A DNA stretch of 64,000 nt, from assembly GCA_963730785.1 (NCBI GenBank), contig CAVSTF010000010.1, positions 434,001-498,000 of the forward strand, written 5' to 3'. The position numbers and the translations under genes were made by a program. Source of the DNA: Bog-473 sp963730785. Its GTDB lineage: Bacteria > Actinomycetota > Acidimicrobiia > Acidimicrobiales > RAAP-2. The notes beneath the pieces are model-generated. The model worked only from the letters and a program-made list of their open reading frames with translations, was not told where the DNA came from and did no database searches. Shown piece by piece: positions 18,418 to 25,701 of this stretch (position 1 is its first letter; the number at the start of each line of letters is the position of its first letter).

Positions 18418-19234
18418 ATGCCCACTCCGGCCACCGACGTGCCTGACAACGTGCTGCGGATCGCCGGTGAAGACCTGCCGTCTCGGCTGCTCCTCGGTAC
18501 CGGCGGCATGACCAGCATGGAGGCGTTGCGCATCGCGCTGGTCGAGTCGGGAGCCGGCATGGCCACCGTGGCCGTGCGGCGGTTCGACGCTTCGGGACGG
18601 GGCTCGCTGCTCGAATTTGCTGACCGAGCTCGATATCCGAGTGCTGCCCAATACCGCCGGCTGTTTCACAGCCGGCGATGCCGTCCTGACGGCCAAGCTG
18701 GCCCGTGAAGCGTTCAGCACCGATTGGATCAAGCTCGAGGTCATCGGCGACGACCGGACCCTGCTACCGGACGCGGTGGAACTGTTGACGGCGGCCGAAC
18801 AGCTGGTTGACGACGGGTTCGTGGTCCTGCCCTATACGACCGACGATCCGGTGCTGGGCCGTCGGCTGCAACAGGTCGGCTGCGCGGCCGTGATGCCGTT
18901 GGGTTCACCCATTGGCAGCGGGCTCGGCATCCGAAACCCCCACAACATTTCGCTCCTGCGCGAGGCCGTCGATGTGCCCGTCATCCTCGATGCCGGTCTG
19001 GGTACCGCCTCGGACGCCGCCTTAGCCATGGAACTGGGCTGCGACGGCGTCCTGGTGGCCACGGCCGTGAACCGGGCCCACGATCCCGCGGCCATGGCGC
19101 GGGCCATGCGACTCGGCGTGGAGGCCGGGGTGGCGGCCCGCCGAGCCGGTCGCATCCCGGTTCGCTTCTACGCCGAACCGTCAAGCCCGATGGAAGGGCG
19201 AGCCGACTTCGGAACCGCCTCCCCAATCGACTGA
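18418..19234 (+). CDS. thiG: Thiazole synthase, frameshifted
   Basis: Makes the thiazole phosphate moiety of thiamine from deoxyxylulose phosphate, dehydroglycine and ThiS-thiocarboxylate. Start is ATG 18418. The N-terminal part (IAGEDLPSRLLLGTGGM, MATVAVRR) is in one frame up to SLLE. At the TTT run 18616-18618 the frame changes. Dropping one T gives SLLELLTELDIRVLPNTAGC and the rest of ThiG with the Schiff-base Lys in DWIKLEVIGD, and GSPIGSGLGIRN. The reconstructed protein is about 271 residues, normal for the family. Because the rest is fully conserved, an assembly indel is more likely than gene decay. thiS and thiO are not seen nearby. Confidence 0.88.
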
Positions 19235-19275
19235 AACCGGCGTCGGCCTGACCTTGACGCCCCCGTTGCCGCCCG

Positions 19276-19294
19276 ATAAGTTAGGGACACCTAA
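19276..19294 (+). promoter_or_regulatory. DtxR/IdeR-like iron box upstream of fbpABC
   Basis: TTAGG-gaca-CCTAA (19281-19294) is a perfect inverted repeat with the same half-sites as the DtxR/IdeR consensus TTAGGTTAGGCTAACCTAA. Over 19 bases (19276-19294) 14 positions agree. It lies 44 bases before the start of an iron(III) ABC transporter operon. TTGACG (19254-19259) and TAAGTT (19277-19282), 17 bases apart, could be the promoter, which would put the box over the -10. Iron-dependent repression is inferred. Confidence 0.6.
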
Positions 19295-19337
19295 TATTCG
19301 GACCTCCTAAATAGTTCAACGGAGCGCACTCGTCACC

Positions 19338-20411
19338 ATGGTCATCGGAAAGCTGTCCCAGAGGAAACAGGGAGTGCGATACCGGCTCCGAATGATCGGA
19401 TGGGGGACCACCGCCATCGCCTTGGGCGCCACCATGTGTGGCACGTTGGCGGGCTCACCAGCGTCGGCGGCCGGCACCACCACCCTCACCCTCTACAGCG
19501 GCCAGCATGTGCAGACCACGCAGGCACTGGTCAATGGGTTCGAAAAGAAGACCGGCATCAAGGTCAAGATTCGGTCCGACGATGAAGACGTGCTGGCCGA
19601 CCAGATCGAGACGGAGGGCTCGCGCTCGCCCGCCGACGTCTACTTCACCGAGAACTCTCCGCCGCTGCAGGTCTTGGCCTCCAAGGGCCTGCTGTCGTCG
19701 GTCCAGCCGTCCACCTTGGCCAAGACGCCCGCCCGCTTCAACTCACCGCAAGGCAAGTGGGTTGGCATCACCGCTCGGGTCAGCGTGCTGGTGTACAACA
19801 CCAAGCTGGTGAAGAAGAGCCAACTCCCCACGTCCGCCATGCAGTTGGCCAATCCAAAATGGAAGGGCAAGCTGGCGGTGGCCGGGGGAGAGACCGACTT
19901 TCAGCCCATCGTCACCTCCATCGTGCGGGCTCACGGACAGGCGGCGGCCCTCAAGTGGCTGGAGGCCTACAAGGCCAACGCCGGTGGCCATTCCTATCCG
20001 GACAACGAGACCCTGGTCGACAAGGTCAACCGGGGCCAAGCGGCCATCGGCATCATCAACGAGTACTACTGGTACCGCGAGCGTGATTTAGTCGGAGCGT
20101 CCAACATGCACTCCGCCCTGGCCTACTTCGCCCCCCATGATGTGGGCTATGTCGTCGACGTGTCCGGCGCCGCCATATTGAAGTCGTCAACCCACCAGGC
20201 GGCGGCTCAACAGTTCCTGGCCTACCTGACGTCAGCCCCGGCCCAGGAGATCATCAACCACAGTCAGAGTTGGGAGTACCCGATCGCCTCGGGCGTGCAG
20301 CGGACGGGGGAAACACCGTTCGATCAGCTGAAGCCCAACTCCATAACCATCGCGCAGCTCGGTACCGGCGCCGAAGCCATCAAGCTCCTGCAAGAGGCCC
20401 AGCTCTTGTGA
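19338..20411 (+). CDS. fbpA: Iron(III) ABC transporter substrate-binding protein (FbpA type)
   Basis: A 357-residue exported protein starting at ATG 19338, with a long basic N-region, a hydrophobic signal segment around residues 20-45 and cleavage near SASAAG. The mature part is a class-I periplasmic-binding fold typical of ferric-binding proteins: LTLYSGQH at the N-terminus, DEDVLADQI, VYFTENS and NEYYWYR near residue 240. The paired tyrosines in that last motif are the expected Fe(III) ligands. The absence of a lipobox means it is either anchored by an uncleaved signal or held by the transporter. It is followed within eight bases by the permease gene and preceded by a probable iron box. Confidence 0.9.
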   Translation: MVIGKLSQRKQGVRYRLRMIGWGTTAIALGATMCGTLAGSPASAAGTTTLTLYSGQHVQTTQALVNGFEKKTGIKVKIRSDDEDVLADQIETEGSRSPADVYFTENSPPLQVLASKGLLSSVQPSTLAKTPARFNSPQGKWVGITARVSVLVYNTKLVKKSQLPTSAMQLANPKWKGKLAVAGGETDFQPIVTSIVRAHGQAAALKWLEAYKANAGGHSYPDNETLVDKVNRGQAAIGIINEYYWYRERDLVGASNMHSALAYFAPHDVGYVVDVSGAAILKSSTHQAAAQQFLAYLTSAPAQEIINHSQSWEYPIASGVQRTGETPFDQLKPNSITIAQLGTGAEAIKLLQEAQLL

Positions 20412-20418
20412 CCTCGCG

Positions 20419-22089
20419 GTGACCTCCGTCGTCGCCCCACCGGCGAGTGAGCCGCCCCCGGAGGCGACTACTCGACCCTCCGGGCCGCGCCGCGGGCACC
20501 ATGACCATTCCGTGCGACGGCATCCGCCGAAGCTGCTCGTCCTCGGCGCGCTGCTGGCCACGGTCGCTGTGGTGCTGCCGCTGGTGTTCCTGGTCGTGCA
20601 GGCCGTCCAAGTCGGGTGGGGCGCCTTGCACCCGCTGTTGTTCCGGAGCCTGACCGGCCAACTGATTTGGAACACGGTCAGCCTCACCGTTGTGGTGACG
20701 TTGCTGTGTGCCGTGATCGGCACGGTTTCGGCCTGGTTCATTGAGCGCACGCAGCTCCCTGGCCGGCGTTTCTGGGCCGTGCTGGTCGTGATCCCTCTCG
20801 GCATACCGGACTTCGTGGTCAGTTTCGGATGGCGCGCCATCTTCCCGGCCTTCAGCGGTTTCTGGGCCGCCACGTTGGTGATGACGCTCGCCGTGTACCC
20901 GCTGGTGTTTCTGCCGGTGGCGGCCAGCCTGCGCAATGCCGATCCGGCGCAGGAAGAGGTGGCCCGGAGTCTCGGGTTGGGTCGGCTCGAGACCTTCTGG
21001 CGGGTGACGGTCGGGCAGGCTCGCTTGGCCATTCTGGGTGGCTCGGTACTGGTCGCCCTGGTGGTGCTGGCCGAGTTCGGTGCCTTCGAAATCCTGGGCT
21101 ACAACACGCTGACCACCGAAATCTTCACTGAGTTCACCGTGGGCTTCAATCAACCGGCGGCGTGCGCTCTTTCACTGATCCTCGTGATCCTCGGCGGATT
21201 CATTCTCTTTGGCGAGGGCGCCGCTCGTGGACGGGGTCGAGGGGCTCGGCTGGGTGGTGGCACCGCCCGCCGGTCGCGACCGCTGCCGTTGGGCCGGACC
21301 ATGCCCGCCGTGGTCAGCGGCGTCGGCTTGTTGGTTGGTCTAGCCCTCGGGGTTCCTGTTGGTTCGGTGATCTATCTCATTGTGCGCGGCGGTCCAGCGG
21401 CGCTGCCGCCGGCATCCCTGGCCGGCGCGGCGGGCTACACCTTCGCCTACGCCGCCGGTGCCGGGGCCATCGCCACCTTGGCGGCGCTGCCCATCGCCCT
21501 GCTGTCGATCCGGCATTCGCGCCGGGAGGTGCGGATCCTTGAGCGGTCCAACATGTTGATCCTGGCCGTGCCCGGGCTCGTGATCGCCCTCAGCTTCACC
21601 TACCTGACCGAACACCTGCTGGCCGGCTACCTGTACCAGACGCCGCTTCTCTTGGTGCTGGTGTACGCCGTCATGTTCTTTCCCATGGCCGTGGTCTCGG
21701 TGCGGGCCGCGGTGGCCCGGTCACCGGTCGGCCTGGAGGAGGTCGGTCATTCACTGGGCGTGCATAGGCTGGCCGTGTTCTGGCGGGTCACGCTGCCCCT
21801 GATCGGCCCCGGACTGGCGGCCGCCTTCTGCCTTGTCTTCCTGGAGTCCGCCATTGAGCTCACGGCCACGCTGGTGCTCAAACCCTCCGGCGTGGAAACC
21901 CTGGCCACCCAATTCTGGGCCTACCAGACCGATCTCTCCTACAGCCAGGCCGCTCCGTACGCCGGGATCATCATGTTGATCGCCGCCGTCCCGAGTTACG
22001 TGCTCGGCCGATGGTTCGACCGCCTCCCGGAGCGGGCGTCCCTGGCCCAGGCACCGGGCCCGACACCGGGCACAATGGTTACCTTGTGA
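20419..22089 (+). CDS. fbpB: Iron(III) ABC transporter permease (FbpB type)
   Basis: A 556-residue integral membrane protein starting at GTG 20419. It is a fused double permease with about twelve membrane spans in two halves, each with an EAA-type loop for docking the ATPase: EEVARSLGLGRLETFWRVT and EEVGHSLGVHRLAVFWRVT. The arrangement and length are standard for FbpB/AfuB permeases. The N-terminal 35 residues are Pro/Arg/His-rich and cytoplasmic. Its stop overlaps the ATPase start (GTGA), so the two are translationally coupled. Confidence 0.93.
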   Translation: MTSVVAPPASEPPPEATTRPSGPRRGHHDHSVRRHPPKLLVLGALLATVAVVLPLVFLVVQAVQVGWGALHPLLFRSLTGQLIWNTVSLTVVVTLLCAVIGTVSAWFIERTQLPGRRFWAVLVVIPLGIPDFVVSFGWRAIFPAFSGFWAATLVMTLAVYPLVFLPVAASLRNADPAQEEVARSLGLGRLETFWRVTVGQARLAILGGSVLVALVVLAEFGAFEILGYNTLTTEIFTEFTVGFNQPAACALSLILVILGGFILFGEGAARGRGRGARLGGGTARRSRPLPLGRTMPAVVSGVGLLVGLALGVPVGSVIYLIVRGGPAALPPASLAGAAGYTFAYAAGAGAIATLAALPIALLSIRHSRREVRILERSNMLILAVPGLVIALSFTYLTEHLLAGYLYQTPLLLVLVYAVMFFPMAVVSVRAAVARSPVGLEEVGHSLGVHRLAVFWRVTLPLIGPGLAAAFCLVFLESAIELTATLVLKPSGVETLATQFWAYQTDLSYSQAAPYAGIIMLIAAVPSYVLGRWFDRLPERASLAQAPGPTPGTMVTL

Positions 22090-23265
22090 AGGATCTCTCG
22101 GTCGTTGGGGTCACCAAATCATTTGGTGGACAGCTGGTCCTGCGCGGCGTCGATCTGACCGTGGCTGAGCAGTCGTTCACGGCCATCCTGGGTCCGTCGG
22201 GCAGCGGCAAGACCACCCTGTTGCGGATCATTGCCGGGTTCGAGCGGCCCGATGCCGGGGAAGTGCGACTCGGAGCTCAGGTGGTCGATGATTCCCGCCA
22301 CCGCTTTGTGCCCTGTGAAAAACGTCGTATTGGCTATGTGCCCCAAGAAGGTGCGCTGTTCCCGCATATGTCGGTGGGGCGCAATATCGCTTTCGGGTTG
22401 GGCCGCGACCGGCGCCTGGGCGAGCGACATGGCCAGGGGCGGCGGCCACGGCCACGGGCACGGCCACTCGGGCGACCGGAGGCATCGGGTGGAGGAGTTG
22501 CTCGAACTGGTCGGTTTGTCTGGGCTCGCTCGTCGATACCCCCATCAGCTTTCCGGCGGCCAACAGCAACGGGTGGCCCTGGCCCGCGCCTTGGCGGTCG
22601 ACCCGGAGATCGTCCTGCTCGATGAGCCCTTTTCTTCCCTGGACGCCTCGCTGCGGGCCAGCGTCCGGGCCGACGTGCACGACGTGTTGCGCAAGGCCGG
22701 GACCACCGCCATTTTGGTCACCCACGACCAGGACGAGGCATTATCGATGGCCGATCACGTTGCCGTGCTGCGCGGTGGGGTCATCGCCCAGATTGACACC
22801 CCGACCCGGCTGTACGGGACGCCCACCGATGCCGGACTGGCCCAGTTCATGGGCGAGGCCAACCTGATTGAGGGGACGGTCGCCGGCGACGGCGTCGACA
22901 CGCCGTGGGGTCGCTTGGAGACGGTCGGATTGCCGAGCGACGGTCCGGCCGCCGGTACCAATGGGATGGCACCGGGCCCGGTCGGTTCCCTGGCTCGAAT
23001 CATGGTCCGACCCGAACAGCTGGTCATTTCCATGGATGAGCCGGGCGATGCCGGCGATGCCGGCGGGGTCGACGGGGTCGTCCAGAGCTACGAGTATTTC
23101 GGCCACGACGCGGTGGTCCGGGTGCGGCCCTCGTTGGCCGCGTTGCCGCTGCTGATCGTTCGGATCACCGGGGGAGACCCGATCGCTCCGGGGACCCGGG
23201 TCTCGCTGCAGGTGCGCGGGGCCGTGGTGGCCTGGCCCGAAAAGTCTGGAATAACGTCTCCGTAA
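22086..23265 (+). CDS. fbpC: Iron(III) ABC transporter ATP-binding protein with His-rich loop, frameshifted
   Basis: Start is GTG 22086 (KDLSVVGVTKSFGG). Walker A is GPSGSGKTT, the Q-loop lies in VPQEGALFPH, the signature is LSGGQQQRVALARAL and Walker B is EIVLLDEPFS, with the switch His in VTHDQDEA. The C-terminal TOBE-like regulatory domain covers about the last 110 residues. The frame breaks at the G4 run 22436-22439. Removing one G joins NIAFGLGRDRRLGERHGQG to a His/Gly-rich run and then VEELLELVGLSG. The reconstructed protein is about 392 residues. The His-rich insert between the Q-loop region and the signature helix is unusual. It energises uptake through FbpB. Confidence 0.87.
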
Positions 23266-23328
23266 CTACGTCGTTGTCATCCTTACTGCACTAGGATTGC
23301 TCTCCGAAACGAGTGCACAGGAGGTTCG

Positions 23329-23838
23329 ATGGCTGAGGTGTCCTCAACCCATGTCGGTGGGTTTCACGGTCCGCAGGTGTGCGGTCTCGTGGGCATCACC
23401 TATCGACAACTGGACTATTGGGCCCGCACGGGCTTGTTGCAACCATCGGTGAGCACCGCCAAGGGCAGTGGTACCCGTCGCGTGTACTCCTACAGCGATG
23501 TGCTCGAGCTCAAGGTGATCAAGCAACTGCTCGATGCTGGACTGTCCCTCCAATCGGCCCGCCAGGCCGTCGAGTGCCTGCGCTCCGACCTCGGTGCCGA
23601 CGTGGCCTCCTCCAATCTGGTGCTGACCGGATCGAGTTCGGTGCTGGCCCGCTCCAACGGCGAGGTGGTTGACCTCTTGGCCGGGGGACAGGGCGTGTTC
23701 AATATCGTGCCGCTGGCCGGTGTGGTCGACGAGCTGGAAGCTGACATCGTCCGGCTGGACATTGCCGCGCAGTCTCGACCCTCCGGTGAGGCTGAACGCG
23801 AACGACCGGCGTTAATCGCCCGGGCTGCCGGGGAGTGA
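23329..23838 (+). CDS. MerR family transcriptional regulator (Rv1830-like)
   Basis: A 169-residue DNA-binding protein starting at ATG 23329 with GGAGG just upstream (aggaggttcg). The winged helix covers about residues 18-85: VCGLVGITYRQLDYWARTGLL, GSGTRRVYSYSD and KVIKQLLDAGLSL. The remaining about 85 residues form the conserved C-terminal region of Rv1830-type proteins (FNIVPLAGVVDELEADIVRL). In mycobacteria this gene lies close after Rv1828/Rv1829 and before gcvB; here the same neighbour, gcvP, lies downstream. It could regulate the gcv genes. The stop overlaps the next start (GTGA). Confidence 0.92.
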   Translation: MAEVSSTHVGGFHGPQVCGLVGITYRQLDYWARTGLLQPSVSTAKGSGTRRVYSYSDVLELKVIKQLLDAGLSLQSARQAVECLRSDLGADVASSNLVLTGSSSVLARSNGEVVDLLAGGQGVFNIVPLAGVVDELEADIVRLDIAAQSRPSGEAERERPALIARAAGE

Positions 23839-24260
23839 CCCAGTCGGGCTCGTCGTCTGCTGCGCCGCCGCCCCCTGATGAGGCGCAGCGGCGGGTCGGG
23901 CACCCAACCGGTGCACCGGCCGGTCAGGTGCGATTCGCCCACCCATCGGAGCGGATGTTCGCTGCGCTGTTGGATCTGCGCGGTGAGCGTTGGGAATACG
24001 AGCCGGTCGAGTTCCCGCTGCGTTGGGATGACGGCGGCGCGCCCGTATCGGGTTTCCGTCCCGACTTCTTTTTGCCCGAGCGAGGCCTGTTCATTGAGCT
24101 GACCACGGCCGATCAGCGTCTGGTCACCCGCAAGAACGGCAAGGTCCGCCGCATGCGCGAGCTCTATCCCGAGGTCGAAATCGTCGTGGTTTACCAACGC
24201 GACTTCCTGGCCATGCTCGAGTCGCATGGCCTGCAGTTGGTCCTGCCCTCCGCCGCCTAG
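23835..24260 (+). CDS. Small PD-(D/E)XK-like protein
   Basis: A 141-residue protein starting at GTG 23835, overlapping the MerR stop. After a Pro/Ala-rich N-terminus of about 30 residues, the sequence has a helix (HPSERMFAALLDLRGERWEYE), then SGFRPDFFLPE and LFIELTTADQRLVTRKNGKVRR, then strand VEIVVVYQRDFL. The PDF-(x)n-E-x-T-x(n)-K pattern is the arrangement of small PD-(D/E)XK/VSR/DUF559-like nuclease folds, with Asp, Glu and Lys as potential metal and catalytic residues. Nuclease activity is inferred. Its coupling between a MerR regulator and gcvT is notable. Confidence 0.75.
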   Translation: MTQSGSSSAAPPPPDEAQRRVGHPTGAPAGQVRFAHPSERMFAALLDLRGERWEYEPVEFPLRWDDGGAPVSGFRPDFFLPERGLFIELTTADQRLVTRKNGKVRRMRELYPEVEIVVVYQRDFLAMLESHGLQLVLPSAA

Positions 24261-24269
24261 TCTGGCCTG

Positions 24270-25388
24270 GTGAGCGCCGCCGACGAAGCAACCGGTGCGG
24301 TCCCGAATGCGGCCATGAAGGCGGCCATGAAACAGTCGCCGTTGCACGCCACCCACGTGGCCCTGGGCGCCAAAATGGTTCCCTTCGGCGGGTGGGAAAT
24401 GCCACTGTCGTACCCATGGGGGACGGTGGCCGAGCATCGAGCCTGTCGTGAGTCAGCGGTCGTCTTCGATGTCAGCCACTTGGGAACGGTGCGGGTCGAA
24501 GGCCCCTCGGCTTTCGAGCACTTGCAGCGATCGCTCAGCAACGACCTGCGTCGCATCGGTCCCGGTCGGGCCCAGTACACGCACCTGTTGGATGACACCG
24601 GTTCGGTCGCCGACGACATCATCGTGTGGTGGGTGAGTCAAGAACGCTTTGATGTGATGCCGAATGCGTCGAATACCACCCGGGTCGTGGCGGCCATCGG
24701 TGGTACTGACGTCACCCCCGAGCGGGCCATCATCGCCATTCAGGGTCCGGAGGCTCGCACTCGATTGGCCACCATCGCACCGACCGCGGCCCGGGTGCAC
24801 CGCTTCGCCGTGGCTTCCTTCGAATGGGAGGGTGTCGAGTGTCTGGTGGCGGGGACGGGCTACACCGGTGAAGAGGGTGTCGAGTGCGCCGTGCCGGCCG
24901 ACTTGGCCGAATCGTTCTGGGCCGCCGTGGCCGCCACCGGCGTGACGCCCGCCGGCTTGGGGGCGCGGGACACGCTGCGCCTCGAGGCCGGGTTGCCGCT
25001 GCATGGGCATGAGCTCGGACCTGGCATCACACCTCTCCAAGCCGGGTTGGGTTGGGTAATCGGGTGGGACAAGGGAGACTTCACCGGGCGGGCCGCCTTG
25101 GAAGAGGAGAAGGCGGTTGGTCCCTCTCGCCGATTGCGGGGCTTTGTGGCCGAAGGTCGGCAGCCCCTTCGAGAGGGCTCCGAAATCCAGGTCGGCGGTC
25201 ACACGATTGGATCGCTGACCAGTGGCAATTTTTCACCGATGCGCGAGCGGGGCATCGGACTCGGCTTGGTCGAGGCTGACGCCCAGCTGCTCGATGGTGA
25301 TGCAGTGACGATCATGCAACGTGGTCGTGATGTCGGAGCGAATTTGGTCCGGCCGCCGCTCTGGCCCGTGCGCGAAGAAGATGAATAG
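24270..25388 (+). CDS. gcvT: Glycine cleavage system T protein (aminomethyltransferase)
   Basis: A 372-residue cytoplasmic enzyme that takes the aminomethyl group from lipoyl-GcvH, releasing ammonia and forming methylene-tetrahydrofolate. Start GTG 24270 is nine bases after the upstream stop; the conserved region begins about residue 20 (QSPLHATHVALGAKMVPFGGWEMPLSY). Family blocks include VFDVSHLGTVRVEG, FDVMPNASNT, GTGYTGEEGVE, ARDTLRLEAGLPLHG and the C-terminal GSLTSGNFSP. Length matches the family. It is followed by a glycine riboswitch and gcvP rather than standing in a simple gcvTHP operon. Confidence 0.96.
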   Translation: MSAADEATGAVPNAAMKAAMKQSPLHATHVALGAKMVPFGGWEMPLSYPWGTVAEHRACRESAVVFDVSHLGTVRVEGPSAFEHLQRSLSNDLRRIGPGRAQYTHLLDDTGSVADDIIVWWVSQERFDVMPNASNTTRVVAAIGGTDVTPERAIIAIQGPEARTRLATIAPTAARVHRFAVASFEWEGVECLVAGTGYTGEEGVECAVPADLAESFWAAVAATGVTPAGLGARDTLRLEAGLPLHGHELGPGITPLQAGLGWVIGWDKGDFTGRAALEEEKAVGPSRRLRGFVAEGRQPLREGSEIQVGGHTIGSLTSGNFSPMRERGIGLGLVEADAQLLDGDAVTIMQRGRDVGANLVRPPLWPVREEDE

Positions 25389-25424
25389 CCGATGAACGGG
25401 GCCGGTTCGGCCGACGTCGTGGCC

Positions 25425-25430
25425 TATAGT
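25425..25430 (+). promoter_or_regulatory. Candidate -10 element before the glycine riboswitch
   Basis: TATAGT lies 29 bases upstream of the first riboswitch stem and is the best -10-like hexamer in the gcvT-gcvP gap. No clear -35 is visible at the proper distance, so the call is weak. Confidence 0.3.
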
Positions 25431-25454
25431 CAAAGCACAACTAAATACGCCGTT

Positions 25455-25652
25455 TGAACTGGAGCGCCAGAGTCCCTGCACCAAGCAGTCGAAGGGACGC
25501 CGGAGGAGCAACTCTCCCCGAGAAACTCTCAGGCCGACATATCGCTCCAGCGAGGCAACTCTGGAAAGCAGTGGTCTTCGGATCCCTGCACCGAAGGTGT
25601 AAGTCGCCCGTACGGCGGCGAGACTCTCAGGTCCACTGACAGAGCGGGGAGG
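25455..25652 (+). promoter_or_regulatory. Tandem glycine riboswitch
   Basis: Two consecutive glycine aptamers fill most of the gcvT-gcvP gap. Aptamer 1 is closed by a perfect 8-bp stem, CTGGAGCG (25459-25466) with CGCTCCAG (25543-25550), and contains CCGGAGGAGCAA and AACTCTCAGG. Aptamer 2 is closed by CTCTG (25559-25563) with CAGAG (25640-25644) and contains GCACCGAAGGTGTAAG and GACTCTCAGG. The CTCTCAGG box and the GGNGNAA-type box in each half are the class hallmarks. It precedes gcvP by about 50 bases, so glycine probably turns on P-protein expression. No clear terminator follows, so control of translation is plausible. Confidence 0.95.
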
Positions 25653-25701
25653 TCAGCCAGCTACCGCGCCGACGGCGTGGTCACGACAGGAGACCTCCAC
25701 C

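Noticed and set aside
25454..25639. Small protein in the gcvT-gcvP gap
   Set aside because: The frame lies on the tandem glycine riboswitch, whose conserved stems and boxes fully explain the sequence.
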